A DNA stretch of 64,000 nt from Roseovarius sp. A-2 (GTDB lineage Bacteria; Pseudomonadota; Alphaproteobacteria; Rhodobacterales; Rhodobacteraceae). Numbering within the stretch: position 1 is the stretch's first letter; each line of letters begins with the position of its first letter. Below, one piece after another: positions 1-8,096 of this stretch. A program made the position numbers and the translations under genes. A model generated the notes under the pieces. That model had not been told where the DNA came from. It made no database searches and saw nothing but the letters and a program-made list of their open reading frames with translations. The stretch lies in contig NZ_BDIY01000012.1 in the NCBI RefSeq assembly GCF_002072155.1, forward strand, positions 1 through 64,000. Reading direction: 5' to 3'.

Positions 1-58
1 AGCCCCAGAGGACATTGCCGTCCGCCGTTAACCCGGACGCAGATCACGCTCGAGCTCG

Positions 59-364
59 TCATGGCACCCTCGCGCAAAACATGGTCTCACGGCCGATCAT
101 ACAGGTGTCGTGAATTATCCGGGTTAACTCAAGCGCGTTATCTTGTCTTCCTTTAGGCTCGGCCAAAAGGATTATAGGTATCGGAAAACCGTTGATGATA
201 GAATCGATGAAACTCTGTTTCTCTTGGAGCGTCCAAATCAACTTCCTTTGGTACCTCCGATTTACAAGATATTTCTTGGCAAGGTACGAGATATAAATAC
301 GCTCTACCTGCTCGCCTCTTACTATAAGCTCTTGGTTTTGGTTGACCATTCGTTGTCCAATCAA
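59..364 (-). pseudogene. Truncated DUF262 (GmrSD/ParB-like N-terminal) gene remnant
   Basis: The 101-residue product has a block at about residues 34-70 (RRYQRKLIWTLQEKQSFIDS followed by INGFPIPIILLAE). This matches the conserved start of DUF262 proteins, the N-terminal domain of GmrS-type nucleases of modified-DNA restriction. Complete DUF262 proteins are several hundred residues long. Here the homology stops after 'LLAEPKG' and about 30 unrelated residues follow, so the gene is 3'-truncated. Base composition is clearly more A+T-rich than the adjacent hslU, which suggests acquired DNA. Restriction activity is not expected from this fragment. The family call rests on motif recognition only. 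Confidence 0.55.
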
Positions 365-606
365 TCTTGTTAGGCTCTAGGAAAACAGATTAGGTTACGG
401 CTTGTCGATGGCACAACCACTTTGGTTCGCCGATACACGCGGGATAGCCGAACGTATCCTCCAATCCGGCCATTGGTTACCTTGACAACCTGTCCGGGCG
501 ATACCGTGATGCACTATGTGTCAATCGTCGGGATACATTGGAAAAGAACATGGTGCATTTGTCATTTAGTGACAGGATTTAGCGTGGTCTGATCCAAATC
601 TTCCCC
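365..606. other. Intergenic scar beside hslU, no gene recognised
   Basis: This lower-G+C stretch separates the DUF262 remnant from the hslU stop codon. I found no open frame with a plausible start and ribosome binding site. A weak hairpin (TGTCA-TTTAG-TGACA, about 558-572) lies downstream of hslU but has no T-run, so it is a poor terminator. The segment probably belongs with the remnant as decayed inserted DNA. Confidence 0.35.
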
Positions 607-1914
607 TCACAACACATACCTCGACAAATCCGCCGAGCGCATCAGCTCGCCGAGGTTCTCCTCGACAAAGGCCGCGTCCACCGTCACGGACTCGCCCGCG
701 CGGTCGGGGGCGGTGAAGGACAGCTCCTCGAACACCCGTTCCATCACCGTGTAGAGCCGCCGCGCGCCGATGTTCTCGACCGATTGGTTGACCTCGGCGG
801 CGATGCGGGCGAGCGCGGCGATGCCGTCTTCGGTGAAGTCGACCGTCACCTCCTCGGTGCCCATGAGGGCGGTGTATTGGCGGGTGAGGGCGTTGTCGGT
901 CTCGGTCAGGATGCGGACGAAATCGGCCTCGGTCAGGGCGCGCAGCTCGACCCGGATGGGCAGGCGGCCTTGCAGTTCGGGCAGCAGATCTGACGGTTTG
1001 GCGATGTGAAAGGCGCCCGACGCGATGAAGAGGATATGGTCGGTCTTGACCGCGCCGTGCTTGGTCGAGACGGTGGTGCCCTCGATCAGCGGCAGCAGGT
1101 CGCGCTGCACCCCCTCGCGGGAGACATCGCCGCCGCGCGCGTCGGATTTGGCGCAGACCTTGTCGATCTCGTCGAGGAAGACGATGCCGTTCTGTTCGAC
1201 GGATTCGAGTGCGGTGCGGGTGACGGCCTCATCATCGAGGAGCTTGTCGGCCTCCTCGCTGACCAGCAGATCGTGGCTGTCGGCGACGGTGATGCGCTTG
1301 GTGGTGGTGCGGTTGCCGAACGCCTTGCCGAAGATATCGCCGAGGTTCATCATCCCCATCTGGCCGCCGGGCTGGCCGGGAATGTCCATCATGCCCAATG
1401 GGTTGGAGCTGTCGGAGACCTCGATCTCGATCTCGGTGTCGTCAAGCAGGCCATCGCGAAGCTTCTTGCGGAACATCTCGCGGGTGCCCTCGCGGGCGTC
1501 TTCGCCTGCGATGGCGGTGATGACGCGTTCCTCGGCGGCGGCATTGGCGCGGGTACGCACGTCTTCGCGCATGTAGTCGCGGGTCTGGACGATGGCGCTG
1601 TCAACGAGATCGCGGATGATCTGTTCGACGTCGCGGCCGACATAGCCGACCTCTGTGAACTTGGTGGCCTCGACCTTGATGAACGGGGCGCGGGCGAGTT
1701 TGGCGAGACGGCGGGAGATCTCGGTCTTGCCGACGCCGGTGGGGCCGATCATCAGGATGTTCTTGGGGTAGACCTCGTCGCGCAGGTCATCCGAGAGCTG
1801 CTTGCGGCGCCAGCGGTTGCGCAGGGCGACGGCGGTGGCGCGCTTGGCGTCCTTCTGGCCGATGATGAAACGGTCGAGCTCCGAGACGATCTCGCGCGGG
1901 GTCAGGTCGGTCAT
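607..1914 (-). CDS. hslU: ATP-dependent protease ATPase subunit HslU (ClpY)
   Basis: HslU is the AAA+ unfoldase that feeds substrates into the HslV peptidase in the cytoplasm. The 435-residue length is normal. Visible are Walker A GPTGVGKT (57-64), the pore loop GYVG (90-93), the inserted I-domain rich in Gly/Met (about 170-195), Walker B VFLDEID (245-251), the sensor-2 region [12 protein letters not shown] and the C-terminal tail ending SRYVL that docks into HslV. The start codon overlaps the hslV stop codon in an ATGA, so the two are translationally coupled in the order hslV-hslU. The call is secure. Confidence 0.97.
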   Translation of the reverse strand: MTDLTPREIVSELDRFIIGQKDAKRATAVALRNRWRRKQLSDDLRDEVYPKNILMIGPTGVGKTEISRRLAKLARAPFIKVEATKFTEVGYVGRDVEQIIRDLVDSAIVQTRDYMREDVRTRANAAAEERVITAIAGEDAREGTREMFRKKLRDGLLDDTEIEIEVSDSSNPLGMMDIPGQPGGQMGMMNLGDIFGKAFGNRTTTKRITVADSHDLLVSEEADKLLDDEAVTRTALESVEQNGIVFLDEIDKVCAKSDARGGDVSREGVQRDLLPLIEGTTVSTKHGAVKTDHILFIASGAFHIAKPSDLLPELQGRLPIRVELRALTEADFVRILTETDNALTRQYTALMGTEEVTVDFTEDGIAALARIAAEVNQSVENIGARRLYTVMERVFEELSFTAPDRAGESVTVDAAFVEENLGELMRSADLSRYVL

Positions 1915-2465
1915 TTTGTGATTTTCTCCACCGTCAGGTTGCCATTGGTGTAGACGCAGATATCGGCGGCGATGGACATGGCCTGGCGGGCGATGTCTTC
2001 GGCGGAGAGGTCGGTTCTCTCCGCGAGGCCGCGCGCCGCTGCGAGGGCGAAATTGCCACCTGAGCCGATGGCGGCGATGTCGTGCTCGGGCTCGAGCACG
2101 TCGCCTGCGCCAGTGATGACGTAAAGCTGATCGCCATCGGTGACGATCAGCATCGCCTCAAGCTTTTGCAGGTATTTGTCAGTGCGCCAGTCCTTGGCGA
2201 GATCGACGCAGGCGCGTTGGAGCTGTCCGGGGGTGGCCTCAAGCTTGCTTTCGAGCCGTTCCAGCAGGGTAAAGGCGTCTGCCGTGGAACCCGCGAAGCC
2301 CGCGACCACGTCATAGCCGCCGGGGCTGAGGCGGCGCACCTTGCGGGCGGTGCCCTTGATCACGGTCTGGCCGAGGCTGACCTGCCCGTCGCCCGCGATC
2401 ACGACCTCACCGCCCCTGCGCACACCGATGATGGTGGTGCCGTGCCAACCGGGAAAATCGCTCAT
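1911..2465 (-). CDS. hslV: ATP-dependent protease peptidase subunit HslV (ClpQ)
   Basis: HslV is the proteasome-like threonine peptidase of the HslVU complex. The protein has 184 residues and starts [16 protein letters not shown]. The mature N-terminal nucleophile is expected to be Thr10, exposed by removal of a nine-residue propeptide, which is longer than the single Met removed in E. coli. The [20 protein letters not shown] and GSGG segments of the family are present. A good Shine-Dalgarno (CGGAGG) lies just upstream of the ATG. The gene is 63 bases downstream of the amidohydrolase stop on the same strand and may also have its own heat-shock promoter (see 2491-2521). Confidence 0.97.
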   Translation of the reverse strand: MSDFPGWHGTTIIGVRRGGEVVIAGDGQVSLGQTVIKGTARKVRRLSPGGYDVVAGFAGSTADAFTLLERLESKLEATPGQLQRACVDLAKDWRTDKYLQKLEAMLIVTDGDQLYVITGAGDVLEPEHDIAAIGSGGNFALAAARGLAERTDLSAEDIARQAMSIAADICVYTNGNLTVEKITK

Positions 2466-2490
2466 GTCAGGGCCTCCGTTCTGGTCTGCC

Positions 2491-2521
2491 CTATATGGAA
2501 GGCGGCAGAGATGGGTGCAAG
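2491..2521 (-). promoter_or_regulatory. Weak candidate RpoH-type promoter for hslVU
   Basis: On the minus strand a CTTG element (2518-2521) is followed 20 bases later by CATATAG (2491-2497). This is loosely like the alphaproteobacterial heat-shock sigma-32 pattern of CTTG, a 17-18-base spacer and a CYTATNT-like -10. Spacing is long and only part of the -10 matches. The functional expectation that hslVU is heat-inducible is what makes it worth noting. Confidence 0.2.
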
Positions 2522-2528
2522 GGTGGGC

Positions 2529-3677
2529 TTACCCGAGCAGATCGCGCGCGACGCGGTGAAAAATCTGCGCGCCTATGGGAATGAGATCGTCGGGAAAGTC
2601 ATAATCAGGATTGTGGAGCGCGGCGTGATCGGTGCCCGCGCCGAGAAAGAGCATGGCGGATTTGGCGATATGGCCGAAGCGGCCGAAATCCTCTGAGGCA
2701 CGCATCGGCAAGCCGCTGTTGTCATGACTGATGGCAAGCGTGTCGAGTGCATTGCGCAGGATTTGGGTCGCATCCGGGTGGTTTTCGCAATGGGCGAAGA
2801 TGTCGTGATAGGTGAGCGCGAAGGTCAGGCCATGCGCGTGGGCGGCCTTCTCCACCAGCGTTTCGGCGGCATCGCACAGCGCGGCCATGCCATCATCGGT
2901 CAGCGTGCGCAGCGTGACGTAAAGCGTGGCCTCGCCCGGGGCGATGCCGAAGGCGGGCGCGCCCATTTGCGCGTGCGTCACCGTGGCGAGGGTAAAATCC
3001 GCGCCCTGCGGCGTGCCGTGGCCAAGTGCGGTGAGGTCTGGCATGAGGCTGCTGAGCGCCGCCATCGGCGAGGCACCGTTCTCCGGCTCTGACGCGTGTG
3101 CGGATTTGCCGGTGAGGGTGACGGCCATGCCGCGCGAGGCGCAGTTGACCGGGCCGGGGATGAGGCCGACATGGCCCAGAGGCAGGCCCGGCATGTTATG
3201 CAAGGCAAATGCGTAATCGGGTGAAACAGTCCCGAATTTCGGATCGTCCAGCACGGCGATGGCTCCGGCCCCGGTTTCCTCGGCCGGTTGGAAGAGCAGC
3301 ACGGCGCGGCCGCGTGCGGGGCGGTGGCGTGACAAGAGCCGCGCCAGCCCCATTATCACGGTCATATGCCCGTCATGGCCGCAGAGATGGCCCTTGCCCG
3401 AACGGGTCGAACAGTGTGGCAGATTGCCCTGTTCCTCGATCGGCAGCGCGTCGAGTTCGCAGCGGAAAAGCACCGTCGGGCCGCTTTCGGCCCCGGCATA
3501 GACCGCCGCGACACCATGATCGCCAAGACCGGTCAGCAGGGTATCGGGCGGCGCGGCGTTGAGCGCCGTGGTGATGCGGCGCGCGGTCTCGCCTTCCTCG
3601 CCCGAGATCTCGGGGTGGCGGTGCAGGTCATGCCGCAGTGCAGTCAGCTCGGCGATATCGGAATTGGTCAGATTCAT
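2529..3677 (-). CDS. M20-family amidohydrolase (hippurate hydrolase-like metallopeptidase)
   Basis: This 382-residue protein is a zinc-dependent amidohydrolase of the M20D group, whose members cleave N-acyl amino acids or N-acetylated precursors. The metal site is visible as LCGHDGHM, the catalytic PAEETGAGA, the ALHNMPG block, and SEDFGRFG near the C-terminus followed by HNPDYDFPD. The start at 3677 (MNLTNSDIAELTALRHDLHRHPE) is chosen because homologues begin near this segment. A longer in-frame start at 3752 would put the terminator at 3711-3734 inside the coding sequence. No strong ribosome binding site is seen. The substrate cannot be told from sequence. Confidence 0.88.
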   Translation of the reverse strand: MNLTNSDIAELTALRHDLHRHPEISGEEGETARRITTALNAAPPDTLLTGLGDHGVAAVYAGAESGPTVLFRCELDALPIEEQGNLPHCSTRSGKGHLCGHDGHMTVIMGLARLLSRHRPARGRAVLLFQPAEETGAGAIAVLDDPKFGTVSPDYAFALHNMPGLPLGHVGLIPGPVNCASRGMAVTLTGKSAHASEPENGASPMAALSSLMPDLTALGHGTPQGADFTLATVTHAQMGAPAFGIAPGEATLYVTLRTLTDDGMAALCDAAETLVEKAAHAHGLTFALTYHDIFAHCENHPDATQILRNALDTLAISHDNSGLPMRASEDFGRFGHIAKSAMLFLGAGTDHAALHNPDYDFPDDLIPIGAQIFHRVARDLLG

Positions 3678-3710
3678 GCGGCGATCATGCGTGTTTTGCG
3701 GGCAAAGAAA

Positions 3711-3734
3711 AGGGGCCGCGCGCTGCGCGACCCC
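3711..3734 (-). terminator. Rho-independent terminator of the 3753-3935 gene
   Basis: A G+C-rich hairpin (GGGG, CGCGC, a three-base loop, GCGCG, CCCC, with one mismatch) is followed on the minus strand by TTTTCTTT. It sits 18 bases past the stop codon of the small minus-strand gene. Its 24-base core is identical to the terminator behind trxA at 4311-4334. Confidence 0.75.
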
Positions 3735-3752
3735 TTCTGAAGCTGAACGCAA

Positions 3753-3935
3753 TCACGCGTACTGAATCAACTTCCAGGTAACCGCACGACCACCATGCGG
3801 GGGCATGACGTTACCCTTGGCGATTGGAGCAGTTGTCGAGTTGACATCCTGCGATTTCCAGACGCCGCTTTCGGGGCAGCGCTCCCCCGTGCGAGCAGTC
3901 GTTCCGATAGGTTTCTTGTTACTGTGATAGTTCAT
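3753..3935 (-). CDS. Small conserved protein with CPESGVW motif (YjzC-like)
   Basis: The 60-residue basic protein has the pattern GTTARTGERCPESGVW, then APIAKGNVMPPHGG and TWKLIQYA. This resembles a family of tiny bacterial proteins related in pattern to Bacillus YjzC (Gly-rich start, pESGxY/W, KGdxfPp, W at the end). No function is known to me. Reality of the gene is supported by GGAG about nine bases before the ATG, a dedicated terminator 18 bases after the stop, and a free-standing transcription unit on both sides. There is one Cys, so a zinc ribbon is not possible in the monomer. Confidence 0.7.
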   Translation of the reverse strand: MNYHSNKKPIGTTARTGERCPESGVWKSQDVNSTTAPIAKGNVMPPHGGRAVTWKLIQYA

Positions 3936-4127
3936 TTCGCTAACTCCATAGCATTTGGATTGGAGCCGCGATGAATGAAGAAGCTGCTAGACCCGACACG
4001 CACCGCGACTCAGCCCCCATGTTGAGGACATACACAAAACGTTATCAATGTTCCGGGTCAGGTCAATGCAAATAGTGTCAATCCACTATATATCGCTAAA
4101 AGCTAAGTAAAATCATCAATATAGCGT
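3936..4127. promoter_or_regulatory. Leader/promoter region of the CPESGVW gene
   Basis: This A+T-rich 190-base region lies upstream of the small gene. On the minus strand it holds TTGACA (4076-4081), a second TTGACC inside 4060-4072, and TATATA-rich sequence around 4086-4093. No combination gives a convincing -35/-10 pair, so the promoter position is unresolved. No further gene is seen here. Confidence 0.3.
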
Positions 4128-4166
4128 AAAAAAACCCCAGCAGTCCCTGAAGGCTACTGGGGTTTT
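4128..4166 (-). terminator. Strong terminator between two minus-strand units
   Basis: CCCCAG (4135-4140) pairs with CTGGGG (4157-4162). The stem can be extended inward with an imperfect stem and outward by A/T pairs. On the minus strand it is followed by seven T residues; on the plus strand by only four. It therefore best ends a minus-strand transcript, yet no protein gene lies between it and the trxA terminator at 4311-4334. Confidence 0.75.
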
Positions 4167-4250
4167 GATCCAAATCGCAGTGCGAATCGGGTCTAGCCTC
4201 CCCACTCTCTAATGAAATGAATCCTGTTTCAACTATAAACAAGCGCGAAT
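4128..4250 (-). ncRNA. Candidate small RNA ending at the 4128-4166 terminator
   Basis: The minus strand between the trxA terminator and the next terminator has no plausible coding frame, yet ends in a textbook intrinsic terminator. The stretch just before the hairpin is purine-rich (GAGAGTGGGGAGGCTAG, about 4193-4209) and includes the short repeat CGCACTGCG. This arrangement is typical of an independent trans-acting small RNA. The 5' end is unknown and I see no clear promoter, so the boundaries are approximate. Confidence 0.3.
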
Positions 4251-4310
4251 TGTTCTTTTTTGAGTTTTCGTAGAAACGAAAAAGTCAAGAAAAAAGATGG
4301 GTAAAAAGAA

Positions 4311-4334
4311 AGGGGCCGCGCGCTGCGCGACCCC
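4311..4334 (-). terminator. Rho-independent terminator of trxA
   Basis: This hairpin has the same 24-base core as the one at 3711-3734, followed on the minus strand by TTTCTTTTT. It lies 24 bases after the trxA stop codon and ends the addA-trxA direction of transcription. Confidence 0.8.
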
Positions 4335-4358
4335 AATCCATGAGGTAGCCTGACTGCG

Positions 4359-4679
4359 TCAGATGCTCTCTTCGATCCAGCTTTGCAGTGCGGCCTTGGG
4401 GGCGGCACCGGCGCGGTTCGAGATCACTTCGCCATTCTTGAAAATGAAGAGCGCCGGAATGCCGCGCACGCCCATGGCGACGGCGGAATTCGGGTTGCTG
4501 TCGACATCGACCTTGGCAACCTTGATCTTGCCTTCCATCTCGGTCGCCAGCTCTTCGAGGGCCGGGCCGATCTGCTTGCAGGGGCCGCACCATTCGGCCC
4601 AGAAATCCACCACGACGGGGATATCGGAATTCTTCACCTCGGCGTCGAAGGTGTCGTCGGTTACGGCAACGGTAGCCAT
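4359..4679 (-). CDS. trxA: Thioredoxin
   Basis: This 106-residue cytoplasmic thioredoxin has the active site WCGPC (Cys31 and Cys34), the buried Asp in VVVDFWAEW, and the cis-Pro loop RGIPALFIF. It reduces protein disulfides using electrons from thioredoxin reductase. The ATG at 4679 is preferred to the one six bases upstream because AGGAG then sits eight bases away instead of two. It lies 60 bases downstream of addA on the same strand and is followed by its own terminator. Confidence 0.96.
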   Translation of the reverse strand: MATVAVTDDTFDAEVKNSDIPVVVDFWAEWCGPCKQIGPALEELATEMEGKIKVAKVDVDSNPNSAVAMGVRGIPALFIFKNGEVISNRAGAAPKAALQSWIEESI

Positions 4680-4739
4680 TTGCATGTCTCCTAGCGGTCA
4701 GGGTTTCGACGCTGAACCTATGGAGCCGGACGGGTCGCG

Positions 4740-7700
4740 TCAAGCGATCCCGGCGGAATCGAGCGCCTCGCTCACGCTCTCGTGCGGGAGGCGCATGAGG
4801 GTGGCGGTGCGGGTCCAGAGGATCGCCGTTTCGATGCGCCGATCGGGGTAGAGTTGGCTGAGCGCATGGGCATAGGCCCCCATCTGCCGCAAGAGGCCAT
4901 CGGGGCAATCGACCAAGGCGTGGGGAACCATCGCGTTGGTCTTGAAATCTACGGCCAGGACATGATCGGGGCCGAGGATCAGCCGGTCGATGACGCCATG
5001 CAGACGGCTGCGGCCAAGATCGGCGGTGATCGCCACCTCGGTCAGGGCATCGGCGGCGAAAAGCGGGGCTAGGCTGGGCCGGGTCAGGACCTTTTCGGCC
5101 TCGGCCAGCAGGAGTGCAAGCTCCTCGCCCTGCGCGGCATCCGGGCCGTTGGAGAGAAGGCGGGCCGCAGTCGCGGGCCAGTCCGGGGCGGGCACCTGCG
5201 GGAGGAATTCGAGCAGGCGATGCACCTGACGACCGCGGCGCTTGGCGGCCTCTTCATCAAGGCCGCGTTCACTAGGCAGGGCCTTGTCGCCGCCGAGATC
5301 GGAGGGGCTGAGCGTCTTGATCCGTCCGAGCGCCGGCGGCGCGGGGCGTTCGAAAAGAGGGATGAGGGCTGGGGTGCGCGGGGTTTGAGATTCATTAGAT
5401 TCAGTCTCTGTTTCAACCCAAACCCCATGTTGCAGGCGCAGACCTGGCCCCTGCGCGAAAACATGGGCGGTGGCCCCTGCCGCCTCCATCCCACGTTGCA
5501 CCTTTTCATACCAGGTATTGCCCTGCTGCCCCAGGTCGCCATGCGCCGCGACGATCAGCCATTTCTCGGCCCGGGTCATCGCGACATAGAGCAGGCGGTC
5601 GCGCTCGGCCTCTTGTGCGGCGCGGCGCTGATCGACGGCGTTGCGGATCACGGTGGGCATGTCAGGGGCGAGCCCGGTCCAGAGCGGCACGTCACCTGAT
5701 GCCACGATCTGCGGCATGGGCGAGGCGCGCCAGGCCCCGGTTTCGGGGAGGATCACCACCGGCGCCTCCAGCCCCTTGGCGCCGTGGACGGTCATCACGC
5801 GAATTCGGTCGCCGGCGCTGTCCATCTGGCGCTTGATCTCGAGATCGTCGGTTTCCATCCAGACGAGAAAGCCGGTAAGGCTGTCGACGGCACGCTGTTC
5901 ATAGGCCATGGCCTGCGACAAGAGCGCGTCGATGCCGTCCTCGGCCTCGGCCCCGAGGCGGGCGAGAAGTTTGCGCCGCCCGTCATGGCGGGTGAGGATG
6001 CGTTCGATCAACTCATAGGGGCGCAGGTAATCGACGTGATTGAGCAGGTCGTCGATGACCTGCAGCACGGCGGGAAACTCTGTTCGGCGGTCGCGCAGGG
6101 CCTGCCAGAGGTAGCGCTGGCTGCGGTGGTGGGCGAGTTCGTATAGCTGCGCCTCGGTCCAGCCGAAAAGCGGCGATTTTAGCGCGGTGGCGAGCGACAG
6201 ATCATCCTCGGGTGTTGAAAGGAAGGAGAGAAACGCGGCCAGATCGCGGACAGCGAGTTCCGCACCGACCTTAAGTCGGTCGGCTCCGGCGATGGGCAGG
6301 CCCTGCGCCTTGCATTCGCGGATGATCTCGTGAAAGAGCGTGGAGCGGCGGCGCACGAGGATCAAGAAATCGCCGGGGCGGATGCGGCGAAAGCCGTCGC
6401 CGTCGGGGATCGTCTCGCCTCGGTCTAGCATGGCACGCATCTCGGCAGCGACCTGCCGGGCCAGGATGATCGCGGGGTGATTGGTGGCCTGCACATCGAC
6501 GGGCATATGCCAGGCGGGGGGCTCCTCGCGCTCGGGCTTTTCGACAAGGGGCCAGAGATCGACGCGGCCGGGGAGGGTTTCAAAAAACGCCTTGTGACCC
6601 TCTTCCGGCGTAAAACCGCTATCTTCGCTTTGGTCGAAGCAGCAATCAACAGTGGTCAGGATTGCGCGAGACGAGCGGAAGGAATAGGCCAAAACACGCG
6701 ATTGCAGCGGTGTGCCGGTGTTTTCCAGCCGCGCGCTGAAATCGCGCTGCATGCGGTCGAATTCGCGCGGATCGGCGCCCTGGAAGGAATAGATCGACTG
6801 TTTCTTGTCGCCGACGACAAAGATCGTGCGGCGGGTGTCGGGGCGGGCGCCCTGTCCGCTGGTGAATTCCTGCGCCAGCCGTTCGATGACCTGCCATTGT
6901 ACCGGGCTGGTATCCTGTGCTTCGTCGACAAGAATATGGTCGATGCCGCCATCGAGCCGGTAGAGCACCCATGCGGCGACGGCAGGATCGGTGAGCAGGT
7001 CGCGGGCGCGCAGGATCAGGTCGTCGAAATCAAGCCACCCGCGCAGTTGCTTGGCGTGCTCATATGCGGGCAGGAATGCACGGGCAAAGTCGTGCAAAGC
7101 GCGGGTTTTCTGTAGTGCGAGAACGGCAAGGCGGGTCTGGCGGGTGTTCTCGACGCGCAGCATCCATTGCTCGATCTGGTCGATCGTGGTGCCAAGGGCT
7201 TCGCGCGTAGCCTTGGTTGGAAAAGAGCCTATCTTGGCGGAAAACGGTGCCTTCGCGCCAGGGCCTGTGAGGAACACATCCTCGAGGATCGGCAGGGCAC
7301 GGTGATCCAGCATGGCGATAGGCGAGAGCTTGGCCGCGGCCTTGATGTCGTTGGCCGAGCCCGCCTGAAGCGCCGGAATGAGGTGGTTGAGCAGGCTGGA
7401 TTCATTGCCGAGGAAAACGCGCGCCTCGACATCAGCCATGCTCAGCCCTTCGGGCAGATCAAAACTAACCGCAAGCTCGGCCTCGCTGACCGGGCGGGCG
7501 AAACCGCTGCGGTGGCGGGTGATCTCTGCGGTCAGATCATCGAGTGTTTCGCCGGAATAGTACCGCGCGAGGGTGTAGAGCGTTTCGGCCTGCGGCCCGG
7601 CGGCCAGATCTTCGACGATCTCAGTGCGCAAGAGGCGGGCGGTGCGGTCTTCCATCTCGGTGAATTGCGGCGAGACTTGCGCTTCCAACGGGAAGCGGCG

Positions 7701-8096
7701 CAGGAGGGCGGCGCAGAAGGAGTGGATGGTCTGGATGCGCAACCCGCCGGGGGTTTCGATCGCCTGGGCAAAGAGACGGCGGGCGCGGCGCAGGGTGTCG
7801 TGGTCGATCGTGGCCTCGTGACCCAACTCGCGCAGCGCGTCCGACAGATCGCGATTGCCCAGCATCGCCCATGCGCCAAGCCGCTGAAATAGGCGGTTCT
7901 GCATCTCGCTCGCGGCGGCCTTGGTATAGGTGAGGCAGAGAATGTGCTGCGGGTTGACCCCGTCGAGCAGGAGCCGCGCCACGCGGTCGGTGAGCACGCG
8001 GGTCTTGCCCGAACCAGCATTGGCCGAGAGCCATGTGGAGAGGTCAGGGCGCGCGGCATCGACCTGCGCCTGCGTGGCGGCATCGCGCGCGGTCAT
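4740..8096 (-). CDS. addA: Double-strand break repair helicase-nuclease AddA
   Basis: AddA is the UvrD-type 3'-5' helicase and nuclease subunit of AddAB, which resects DNA ends for RecA. At 1118 residues it shows Walker A SANAGSGKT (24-32), helicase motifs such as DEAQDTSPVQW, VGDKKQSIYSFQGADP, VMTVHGAKGLEAPVV and YVAMTRAEK, and a C-terminal RecB-type nuclease with GVIDRLI and AVDFKTN. The ATG overlaps the addB stop as ATGA. RecBCD is not seen, as expected for alphaproteobacteria. Confidence 0.97.
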   Translation of the reverse strand: MTARDAATQAQVDAARPDLSTWLSANAGSGKTRVLTDRVARLLLDGVNPQHILCLTYTKAAASEMQNRLFQRLGAWAMLGNRDLSDALRELGHEATIDHDTLRRARRLFAQAIETPGGLRIQTIHSFCAALLRRFPLEAQVSPQFTEMEDRTARLLRTEIVEDLAAGPQAETLYTLARYYSGETLDDLTAEITRHRSGFARPVSEAELAVSFDLPEGLSMADVEARVFLGNESSLLNHLIPALQAGSANDIKAAAKLSPIAMLDHRALPILEDVFLTGPGAKAPFSAKIGSFPTKATREALGTTIDQIEQWMLRVENTRQTRLAVLALQKTRALHDFARAFLPAYEHAKQLRGWLDFDDLILRARDLLTDPAVAAWVLYRLDGGIDHILVDEAQDTSPVQWQVIERLAQEFTSGQGARPDTRRTIFVVGDKKQSIYSFQGADPREFDRMQRDFSARLENTGTPLQSRVLAYSFRSSRAILTTVDCCFDQSEDSGFTPEEGHKAFFETLPGRVDLWPLVEKPEREEPPAWHMPVDVQATNHPAIILARQVAAEMRAMLDRGETIPDGDGFRRIRPGDFLILVRRRSTLFHEIIRECKAQGLPIAGADRLKVGAELAVRDLAAFLSFLSTPEDDLSLATALKSPLFGWTEAQLYELAHHRSQRYLWQALRDRRTEFPAVLQVIDDLLNHVDYLRPYELIERILTRHDGRRKLLARLGAEAEDGIDALLSQAMAYEQRAVDSLTGFLVWMETDDLEIKRQMDSAGDRIRVMTVHGAKGLEAPVVILPETGAWRASPMPQIVASGDVPLWTGLAPDMPTVIRNAVDQRRAAQEAERDRLLYVAMTRAEKWLIVAAHGDLGQQGNTWYEKVQRGMEAAGATAHVFAQGPGLRLQHGVWVETETESNESQTPRTPALIPLFERPAPPALGRIKTLSPSDLGGDKALPSERGLDEEAAKRRGRQVHRLLEFLPQVPAPDWPATAARLLSNGPDAAQGEELALLLAEAEKVLTRPSLAPLFAADALTEVAITADLGRSRLHGVIDRLILGPDHVLAVDFKTNAMVPHALVDCPDGLLRQMGAYAHALSQLYPDRRIETAILWTRTATLMRLPHESVSEALDSAGIA

